A stretch of 33,719 nt of DNA from an uncultured Lachnospiraceae bacterium (GTDB taxonomy: Bacteria; Bacillota; Clostridia; Lachnospirales; Lachnospiraceae): positions 1 to 33,719 of the forward strand of contig CAMOZZ010000006.1 of assembly GCA_946631165.1 (NCBI GenBank). The letters run 5' to 3'. The translations under genes and the position numbers were made by a program. Of this stretch, positions 26,775 through 33,719 are shown in pieces (position 1 is the stretch's first letter; every line of letters begins with the position of its first letter). The notes under the pieces are model-generated. The model saw nothing but the letters and a program-made list of their open reading frames with translations. It made no database searches and had not been told where the DNA came from.

Positions 26775-28631
26775 TTGAATCAGCAAAAAGGCAGAACCGT
26801 CTTTCCCGTATATCTGATCCTTCTTGCAATCGTGCTTATTTCGTATTATTTTTCAGGCACATTTTTTTCGGGAAATGCGGGCAGAGAGACAGCTTCCTGG
26901 TCGGCTTTTGAGGAGGCGCTCACGTCAGGGAAACTTTCGGACGTAGAGATCCATCAGAATGCCGAGGTTCCTACCGGTTATGTCAGATATTCGGTGGGTG
27001 AGACACAGTATCAGCTGCAGGTAAGCGATGTAAACGATGTGATCGATCTGTGCAAGAATGCCGGATACAAGGATTATGTGCTGGCTGCCGTTACGCAGAA
27101 CATGGGAGGATCTTCCATGATCCTTTACATGATGCTTGGCATAGCGGCTGCGGTTATCATTTTCCTGGTCATGCGCAACTCCCAGATGGGAGGCGGCGGC
27201 AATTCGCAGATGATGAATTTCGGCAAGAGCCGGGCTGTAATGAGCCAGGGAAAGACCGATGTGGATTTCTCCGGCGTGGCGGGACTGCGCGAGGAAAAGG
27301 AGGATCTGGCGGAGATTGTTGATTTCCTGAAAGATCCCCAGAAATACAGCAGGCTGGGCGCCAGGATCCCCAAGGGAGTCCTTCTCGTCGGCCCGCCCGG
27401 AACCGGTAAGACGCTCATGGCAAAAGCCATTGCGGGAGAAGCGGGCGTTCCGTTCTTCTCGATCTCCGGATCTGATTTCGTGGAAATGTTCGTTGGTGTC
27501 GGCGCATCAAGAGTGCGCGATCTTTTTAACGATGCGAAAAACAATGCCCCCTGCATCGTCTTTATTGATGAGATCGATGCTGTGGCCAGGAAGCGCGGCT
27601 CGGGTATGGGCGGCGGCCATGATGAAAGAGAGCAGACGCTGAACCAGCTGCTTGTGGAAATGGACGGCTTCGGAGAGAATTCGGGGATCATCGTGCTGGC
27701 TGCCACGAACCGTGTGGATATCCTGGATCCTGCGATCATGAGGCCGGGACGTTTTGACAGGAAGATCATGATCGGACGTCCGGATGTAAAAGGCCGCGAG
27801 GAGATCCTGCTCGTCCATGCCAAAAACAAGCCCCTTTCTGATAATGTTGATCTGAAGCGTGTGGCGCAGACAACGGCCGGTTTCTCCGGCGCGGATCTTG
27901 AAAACCTGATGAATGAATCAGCGATTCTTGCCGCAAAGGACGGACGCCGTTTTATCACCCAGGAAGACATCGATGCCTCGTTTGTCAAGGTGGGAATCGG
28001 CGTTGAGAAGAGGAGCCGGATCATTTCCGAAAAAGAAAAACGCATTACCGCCTATCACGAATCCGGTCACGCGATCCTGTTCCATGTGCTGCCGGATGTC
28101 GGTCCTGTTCATACAGTATCCATCATTCCGACCGGAATCGGGGCGGCCGGCTATACGATGCCGCTGCCTGAAAAGGATGAAATGTTCATGACCAGAGGCC
28201 ACATGCTGCAGGATATCATGGTCTCCCTCGGCGGCCGTATTGCCGAGGAACTGATCTTTGATGATTATACGACCGGCGCTTCGCAGGATATCAAGCAGGC
28301 GACGGAGATGGCCAGAAATATGGTCACGCGCTACGGCATGTCCGAAACGATCGGCATGATCAATTACGGAAGTGACGAGGAAGTCTTTATCGGAAGGGAC
28401 TTCGGTCACACCAGAGGTTATTCCGAACAGATGGCTTCCGTCATTGACAATGAAGTCAAAAAGATCATTGATGACTGTTACGGAAAAGCCAGAAATATCA
28501 TTGAAGAGCATATGGATGTTCTTCATGCTTCCGCGAAGCTGCTTCTTGAGAAGGAAAAGATCGATCAGCAGGAGTTCGAAGCACTGTTCGCGGATCAAAA
28601 ACCCGAGGAGAATAATGCAGCAGATTTATGA
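26775..28631 (+). CDS. ftsH: ATP-dependent zinc metalloprotease FtsH
   Basis: TTG start; [86 protein letters not shown], zinc motif HESGH. Confidence 0.97.
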   Translation: MNQQKGRTVFPVYLILLAIVLISYYFSGTFFSGNAGRETASWSAFEEALTSGKLSDVEIHQNAEVPTGYVRYSVGETQYQLQVSDVNDVIDLCKNAGYKDYVLAAVTQNMGGSSMILYMMLGIAAAVIIFLVMRNSQMGGGGNSQMMNFGKSRAVMSQGKTDVDFSGVAGLREEKEDLAEIVDFLKDPQKYSRLGARIPKGVLLVGPPGTGKTLMAKAIAGEAGVPFFSISGSDFVEMFVGVGASRVRDLFNDAKNNAPCIVFIDEIDAVARKRGSGMGGGHDEREQTLNQLLVEMDGFGENSGIIVLAATNRVDILDPAIMRPGRFDRKIMIGRPDVKGREEILLVHAKNKPLSDNVDLKRVAQTTAGFSGADLENLMNESAILAAKDGRRFITQEDIDASFVKVGIGVEKRSRIISEKEKRITAYHESGHAILFHVLPDVGPVHTVSIIPTGIGAAGYTMPLPEKDEMFMTRGHMLQDIMVSLGGRIAEELIFDDYTTGASQDIKQATEMARNMVTRYGMSETIGMINYGSDEEVFIGRDFGHTRGYSEQMASVIDNEVKKIIDDCYGKARNIIEEHMDVLHASAKLLLEKEKIDQQEFEALFADQKPEENNAADL

Positions 28632-30679
28632 AGCTCTCGTCATTATATACAGATGAATCCGCGGAATTCGTTATACGGGACGCGGAGAAGGGAACAAGAG
28701 TGCGCTTTCAGATCCATGCGCAGGATTATCCCGTTACCAATGTAAAACTTCATACAGAAGGAAAATGTTTTAAGCTCTCTCCGGTAAAAACGCTGGGAGA
28801 GCTTTTAATACTTGAAACGGTCCTTCCGCGATCGGAAGAAGATCTGTATTACTTCTTTGAGATCACGGCAGCAGAGAACGGATCGTCATACAGCCTCGTT
28901 TACACCAAGGAAGGCATTTCCGATTATGCTGACGGGAAGATCTGGTTCCGGATCCGGGCGAATGCGGACGTGCCCGAATGGAGCATCGGTGCGGTCGTTT
29001 ATCAGATCTTCACCGACCGGTTCAGGAACGGAAATCCGGCCAATAATGTGACGGACAGAGAGTACATCTACAACGGCAGGCCGGTACACGAAGTACGGAA
29101 GTGGAGCGATCAGCCGGAGATCACGGACGTCGGCAGGATGTACGGCGGGGATCTGGTCGGCGTAAGGGAGAAACTGGATTATCTGAAAAAGCTGGGCGTG
29201 GAAGTGCTCTATCTGAATCCGATCTTCGTATCGCCGTCCTCCCACAAATATGATGTGCAGGACTATGATCATATTGACCCGCATCTTACGGTCATAAAGA
29301 AAGACGGCGGGAAGGCGATTCCGGTATTCTCCTTTTCCAATGCGAAGGCGGAACGATACCGCATCAGGACCACGGATCCGGAGAATCTGAAAGCTTCCAA
29401 TGAGTGGTTTGCCGGGTTCGTATCAGATTGTCATAAGAGAGGCATCCGCGTCATTATTGACGGTGTGTTCAACCACTGCGGATCGTTCAACAAGTGGATG
29501 GATATGGAGGGCTTTTATGACAGAGACGACATTCCGGAGACAGAAAAAGGAGCAGCCAGATCCGAAAGGAGCCGCTACAGATCGTACTTCAACTATGATA
29601 AAAAAGGCGATTATGAAGCGTGGTGGGATGTGCCCACGCTGCCGAAGCTGAATTACGAAGGATCGGAAGAACTGCAGGAAGAGATCATCCGCATCGGGAA
29701 AAAGTGGGTATCGCCGCCTTACAATGTCGACGGCTGGAGACTGGACGTGGCGGCAGATCTCGGACATTCGGAAGAATTCAACCATCAGTTCTGGAAGCGG
29801 TTCCGGAAAGCGATCCGGGAAGCAAATCCGGATGCCATCGTGCTGGCTGAACATTACGGAGATCCGGCTGCCTGGATATCCGCCGGGGAATGGGATACCG
29901 TCATGAATTACGATGCTTTTATGGATCCGGTAAGCTATTTCCTGACCGGCGTCGACAAGCATTCGGAGATTCTGCGGCCGGATCTGTACAGAAATGCGGA
30001 AGCCTTTATGACGACCGTGAAGCAGGCCATGCTCTCCCTCGATGAGGCGTCCCTGTTCGCGGCACTCAATCAGCTGGACAATCACGATCACTCGAGATTC
30101 CTGACCAGAACGAATAAACGGGCCGGAAAACTTGCCGAGGTCGGACCTGAATCGGCTTCCTTCGGCACGGATATGCGGATCATGCATCAGGGGCTCGTGA
30201 TGCTGATGACCTGGCCGGGGGCGCCGGGCCTGTATTACGGTGACGAAGCCGGCGTGTGCGGATGGACCGACCCTGATGACAGACGCACTTATCCATGGGG
30301 ATATGAGAACAGGGAGCTTCTTGAATTCGTACGGGAGATGACCTGGATCCATAAGAACCATCCGGCGCTCAGACAGGGCGCATGGATCCCGCTGCTCGCA
30401 GAACGCGGAATGATCGTCTATGCAAGAAGAAAAGATGCGGATGCGGTCATTACGATCATCAATACGACGGAAGCATTCAGACGGGAGGTCATTGACATTT
30501 CCACGTGCGGCATTACAGACAATGAATGCAGAAGGCTGATGCTTACTTCCGGTTCCGGTTACAATAAGGGACACAAAATATACAGGGCACTTTTCGGAAT
30601 GCTCAGCATCGAGATCCCGCCGGTATCCTCGATCGTGATCTCGGCAAAGGTACATGACAGAAAACTGAGGGGATGGTGA
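28628..30679 (+). CDS. Glycoside hydrolase family 13 alpha-amylase/neopullulanase-type enzyme
   Basis: [75 protein letters not shown]: canonical GH13 regions I-IV. Confidence 0.93.
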   Translation: MKLSSLYTDESAEFVIRDAEKGTRVRFQIHAQDYPVTNVKLHTEGKCFKLSPVKTLGELLILETVLPRSEEDLYYFFEITAAENGSSYSLVYTKEGISDYADGKIWFRIRANADVPEWSIGAVVYQIFTDRFRNGNPANNVTDREYIYNGRPVHEVRKWSDQPEITDVGRMYGGDLVGVREKLDYLKKLGVEVLYLNPIFVSPSSHKYDVQDYDHIDPHLTVIKKDGGKAIPVFSFSNAKAERYRIRTTDPENLKASNEWFAGFVSDCHKRGIRVIIDGVFNHCGSFNKWMDMEGFYDRDDIPETEKGAARSERSRYRSYFNYDKKGDYEAWWDVPTLPKLNYEGSEELQEEIIRIGKKWVSPPYNVDGWRLDVAADLGHSEEFNHQFWKRFRKAIREANPDAIVLAEHYGDPAAWISAGEWDTVMNYDAFMDPVSYFLTGVDKHSEILRPDLYRNAEAFMTTVKQAMLSLDEASLFAALNQLDNHDHSRFLTRTNKRAGKLAEVGPESASFGTDMRIMHQGLVMLMTWPGAPGLYYGDEAGVCGWTDPDDRRTYPWGYENRELLEFVREMTWIHKNHPALRQGAWIPLLAERGMIVYARRKDADAVITIINTTEAFRREVIDISTCGITDNECRRLMLTSGSGYNKGHKIYRALFGMLSIEIPPVSSIVISAKVHDRKLRGW

Positions 30680-30681
30680 AT

Positions 30682-30957
30682 ATGAAGGAGATACTGTATT
30701 TCTATCTTAACGGATGTCCATACTGCAGAAATGCAAATAAAGCGATTGAAGCGCTCACCGCGGAAGATCCGCGCTATGCAGCAGTGAAGATCGAGCGGGT
30801 GGAAGAGAATGCGCATCCGGAAATCGCGGACCGGTATGATTATTACAGGGTGCCGACGATGTATATTGACGGAGAGAAGCTTTATGAAGCGAAGCCCGGA
30901 CAGGGATATGAAGAGATCAAAGCGAATGTGAAGCGCGTGCTGGAAGCCGCGCTGTGA
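30682..30957 (+). CDS. Glutaredoxin/thioredoxin-fold protein
   Basis: MKEILYFYLNGCPYCRNANKAIEAL (CPYC), YYRVPTMYIDGEKLYEAKPG (cis-Pro). Start could be ATG 30673 or 30682. Confidence 0.85.
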   Translation: MKEILYFYLNGCPYCRNANKAIEALTAEDPRYAAVKIERVEENAHPEIADRYDYYRVPTMYIDGEKLYEAKPGQGYEEIKANVKRVLEAAL

Positions 30958-30961
30958 GACA

Positions 30962-30991
30962 CAGGGGACGGTTCTTGTGAACCGCCCCCTG
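30962..30991. repeat. REP-like palindromic hairpin
   Basis: CAGGGG-A-CGGTTC-TTGT-GAACCG-C-CCCCTG: 6+6 bp stem with one A/C mismatch; not followed by a T-run. Confidence 0.6.
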
Positions 30992-31004
30992 CGTTTCTCC
31001 TGTC

Positions 31005-31031
31005 AAAAAGGGGAGACAAAGTCTGTCTCCC
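31005..31031 (-). terminator. Intrinsic terminator of coaX
   Basis: Minus strand reads GGGAGACA-GACTT-TGTCTCCCCTTTTTG. Confidence 0.8.
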
Positions 31032-31040
31032 TTCCCGACA

Positions 31041-31811
31041 TCATTTCATTGTATTTTTTCTGTAAATAATATACAGTCCTTTCAGCAGCAGGAAATCATC
31101 ATAAATGATCTCCTTTTTGCAATGCGGGATGATGAACGGCGCCAGACCGCCGGTGGCGATGACTGTCGCCGGGCAGCCGAGTTCTTCCTCCATACGTTCG
31201 ATCATTCCATCCATCATGGACGCCGTGCCGAGTACAGAACCGCTCTTCATGCATTCAATGGTATTTTTGCCAATGGCTTTTTTCGGCGCTTCAAAGCTGA
31301 TGTGCGGCAGCTGAGATGCTCTGTCTGACAGGGCATCAAGCGCTACCCGGGCCCCTGGAATAATTACGCCGCCGAGATAGGTGCCGTTCTTATCGATGGC
31401 CGAAATCGTCGTTGCCGTTCCCATATCAATGATCAGGAGCGGCGTGGGATATTCGGCAATTCCGGCGACTGCGTCAACCACCAGATCACTGCCGAGCGCC
31501 TGCGGATTCTCGATTTTTATATTCAGGCCTGTCTTCACACCGGGGCCGACGACCAGCGCGGGTTTTCCGGTCAGCTTTTCGATCGCACGGTTCAGCGTGG
31601 TGGTGACAGCCGGAACGACTGACGAAATGATGCTTCCGGTGACCTGCGGCCAGGTAAAATCATGAAGCTCAAGGATCGTATTTAGCATGACGGCATATTC
31701 CAGATCCGTCTTGTTGCGGTCTGTGGAGATGCGTTCGACGAAACGGGGCTTCCCTTTTTCGATCACCCCTGCCACGATGTTGGTGTTTCCTACGTCAACT
31801 GTGAAGATCAT
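31041..31811 (-). CDS. coaX: Type III pantothenate kinase
   Basis: MIFTVDVGNTNIVAGVIEKG, VVGPGVKTGLNI, GSDLVVDAVAGIAEYPTPLLIIDMGTATTISAIDKNGTYLGGVIIPG. ATG at 31811 preceded by GGAGG on the minus strand; the 31934 track start is not supported by an RBS. Confidence 0.95.
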   Translation of the reverse strand: MIFTVDVGNTNIVAGVIEKGKPRFVERISTDRNKTDLEYAVMLNTILELHDFTWPQVTGSIISSVVPAVTTTLNRAIEKLTGKPALVVGPGVKTGLNIKIENPQALGSDLVVDAVAGIAEYPTPLLIIDMGTATTISAIDKNGTYLGGVIIPGARVALDALSDRASQLPHISFEAPKKAIGKNTIECMKSGSVLGTASMMDGMIERMEEELGCPATVIATGGLAPFIIPHCKKEIIYDDFLLLKGLYIIYRKNTMK

Positions 31812-32157
31812 TTCATTCCTCCGTCTGCTGTGAAGCTTATTATCGGTTCCCGTATCAGATATCCGGTTTGCAGGAATTGCCGGATTTCCAGGTATTCCCT
31901 GAAAGCACGATTCCCTCTCTGCTCCGCTGGACATTGTGTTCTGTCTATGTTATAGTCTTTACACTAAATGTTGTGGTATCTGTTCATGCAGTACATAGAA
32001 CAGCCACAAGAATTCGGCTTGTTTACAAGCTTAAATATACCATCTGAATCGCCGGGTGTAAAGCGGGCTGTTAATTGAGCTCTTTATCGGTCAGTTCCAA
32101 TAAGATGGTTGCAGACTGCCTGATCTGACGCAGCTGATATTTACAAAAGAGATTCAT

Positions 32158-32186
32158 TTGTGACGTTCGTTCGAATTGGGTATATA
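32158..32186 (+). promoter_or_regulatory. Putative promoter of the coaBC leader transcript
   Basis: TTGTGA (32158-32163), 17-nt spacer, TATATA (32181-32186). Confidence 0.5.
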
Positions 32187-32192
32187 AGATGT

Positions 32193-32467
32193 GATTAAGG
32201 GAGAAGATACCCCGGAATGAATCAGAATTCCAGGATTTTTAAATAAAACGGGCGTTATGGCTTTTTTTAAGGAAGAAGATACCCCAACAAGAGATTTGTT
32301 TCAGCTGTGAACAGTTGATAAAGGGTATCGTCTTTTGGGAAAAAATATGTATCACCCATAATAAGCGGAAGAGAACCTCTATTATTGGTTTCATGGGGTA
32401 GCATTTGTCAAGAACAAGCTGATTCCGCCCAATGGATCATCAAACGGATTTAAATCGTAAGGAGAAA
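32193..32467 (+). promoter_or_regulatory. Candidate structured 5' leader (possible cis-regulatory RNA) of coaBC
   Basis: AGAAGATACCCC at 32202 and 32274; AAGAAGATACCC(32273)/GGGTATCGTCTT(32323) pair with one mismatch and enclose hairpins AACAA/TTGTT and CAGCTGT/ACAGTTG; further hairpin CCATAATA(32357)/TATTATTGG(32381). No credible ORF. Confidence 0.4.
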
Positions 32468-33670
32468 ATGATGCTTAACGGAAAACATATATTACTCGGT
32501 GTATCAAGTTCGATCGCGTGCTATAAGAGCGCAGAACTGGTGAGACAGTATGTAAAAGCCGGTGCGGAAGTGCAGGTCGTAATGACGGAGAATGCCGCCA
32601 GGCTCATCTCTCCCCTGCTTTTTGAGCAGCTCTCAAAGCATCACTGCATAACAGATACGTTTGAGCGTCCGGCTGAAGTAAAGGTGGCGCATATTTCCCT
32701 GGCTGATTGGGCGGATGTTTTTGTCATTGCTCCCGCGGATGCAAATGTGATCGCCAAATTCGCACATGGCATAGCGGATGATATGCTGTCCACTACCATG
32801 CTTGCCTGTGACTGCGAGAAGATCATTGCGCCCGCGATGAATACGAAGATGTATGATAATCCTGCCACGCAGGATAATCTTGCGCTGCTTGCCAGACGCG
32901 GATTTCATATCATGGATACTGCTTACGGAGAGCTTGCCTGCGGCGTGACAGGAGCCGGCAGGATGGCAGAGCCGGCACAGATCGCCGAATATACGGAACT
33001 GCTGATCGGCTATGAAAAGGATCTGGCAGGAAAGAAGATCCTGATCACATCCGGCCCTACGAGGGAAGCAATGGATCCGGTGAGATTCATAACAAATCAT
33101 TCCACGGGAAAGATGGGAACCGCGATCGCCAGAGCCGCGGCAGCAAGAGGTGCGGAAACAGTGATTGTTCACGGCGTTATGGAGGCCAAAGTGCCGGCAG
33201 GCGTAAAGGCGGTACCGGTGACGTCCGCGCAGGATATGTACGATGCGGTCATGGCAGAAGCAGACAGCACGGATATTTTCATCATGGCAGCCGCGGTAGC
33301 TGATTACAGGCCGAAGACAACCGCTGATCAGAAGATGAAGAAGAAAGACGGTGAGCTGACGCTGGAACTGGCGCGGACAAAGGATATTCTGGGAACGCTC
33401 GGCGCGGATAAGAAAGAAAAATGGTTCCTGTGCGGTTTTTCGATGGAGACAGAGCATGTTCTGGAGAATTCCAGGAAGAAACTGGAAAAGAAAAATCTGG
33501 ATCTGATTGTTGCGAACAGCATTAAGCAGGCCGGCGCCGGCTTCGGGACGGATACTAATATCGTGACCATGATCTCGAAGGACGCGGAAGATGAATTGCC
33601 GATCATGAGCAAAGATGATGTGGCGCATAAGATCCTGGACAGGATCCTGGAAATGTCAGGGCCGCATTAA
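32468..33670 (+). CDS. coaBC: Bifunctional phosphopantothenoylcysteine decarboxylase / phosphopantothenate-cysteine ligase
   Basis: ATG 32468 with AAGGAG upstream; KHILLGVSSSIACYKSAELVRQY, APAMNTKMYDNPATQDNL, ELACGVTGAGRMAEP, ILITSGPTREAMDPVRFITNHSTGKMG, MAAAVADYRP. Confidence 0.96.
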   Translation: MMLNGKHILLGVSSSIACYKSAELVRQYVKAGAEVQVVMTENAARLISPLLFEQLSKHHCITDTFERPAEVKVAHISLADWADVFVIAPADANVIAKFAHGIADDMLSTTMLACDCEKIIAPAMNTKMYDNPATQDNLALLARRGFHIMDTAYGELACGVTGAGRMAEPAQIAEYTELLIGYEKDLAGKKILITSGPTREAMDPVRFITNHSTGKMGTAIARAAAARGAETVIVHGVMEAKVPAGVKAVPVTSAQDMYDAVMAEADSTDIFIMAAAVADYRPKTTADQKMKKKDGELTLELARTKDILGTLGADKKEKWFLCGFSMETEHVLENSRKKLEKKNLDLIVANSIKQAGAGFGTDTNIVTMISKDAEDELPIMSKDDVAHKILDRILEMSGPH

Positions 33671-33671
33671 A

Positions 33672-33719
33672 GGAGAGTCTTTGTCATCCGGAGGAGCGGA
33701 GCGACGAAGGATCTTCGCC
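33672..33719. repeat. Dispersed intergenic repeat, diverged copy C, running off the window edge
   Basis: GGAGAGTCTTTGTCATCCGGAGGAGCGGAGCGACGAAGGATCTTCGCC aligns with 7095-7145; like copy A it starts essentially at the stop codon of the upstream gene. Confidence 0.75.

Noticed and set aside
31812-31934. N-terminal extension of coaX in the ORF track (MSSGAERESCFQ...)
   Set aside because: The canonical CoaX N-terminus MIFTVDVGNTNI begins at 31811 with a good RBS; the extension shows no homology-like features.
32260-32270. Intrinsic terminator at the T7 tract in the coaBC leader
   Set aside because: The only stem I can pair directly before the T-tract is about 2 bp; it might only work with a long-range fold, so it is not called.

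Overview
This 33.7 kb window has the character of a Clostridia (Lachnospiraceae-like) chromosome; the lineage is inferred from gene content and style. Most of it is housekeeping sequence: topB (truncated at the left edge), flavodoxin, ftsY, ilvA/tdcB-type threonine ammonia-lyase, lepA, hemW, a sigma-70-like protein without region 4, single-chain purL, a SpoU/TrmH RNA methyltransferase, rho, aroC, comB-like, a ftsB/divIC-like gene, tilS-hpt-ftsH, a GH13 amylase-like gene, a glutaredoxin-like gene, coaX (minus strand) and coaBC. An accessory segment at about 12.0-20.4 kb interrupts this. It holds two secreted proteins (DUF6273/Ig-like, and PPC/BspA-LRR-like), an HTH gene divergent from a membrane-anchored Ser/Thr kinase, and an ORF-free stretch. 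Three non-coding signals stand out: (1) a tandem array with an exact 75-bp period (15250-15605) filling the divergent HTH/kinase spacer, each unit carrying a near-perfect inverted motif pair TGCGTCCGTA...TACGTACGCA; (2) an ORF-free ~390-nt segment (19290-19688) with at least five consecutive nested hairpins and a strong intrinsic terminator, a candidate large orphan structured RNA; (3) a ~270-nt leader upstream of coaBC with a predicted promoter, a duplicated GAAGATACCCC motif and a three-way-junction-like fold, suggesting a riboswitch-like or other cis-regulatory RNA. All RNA folds were paired by eye and were not computed.
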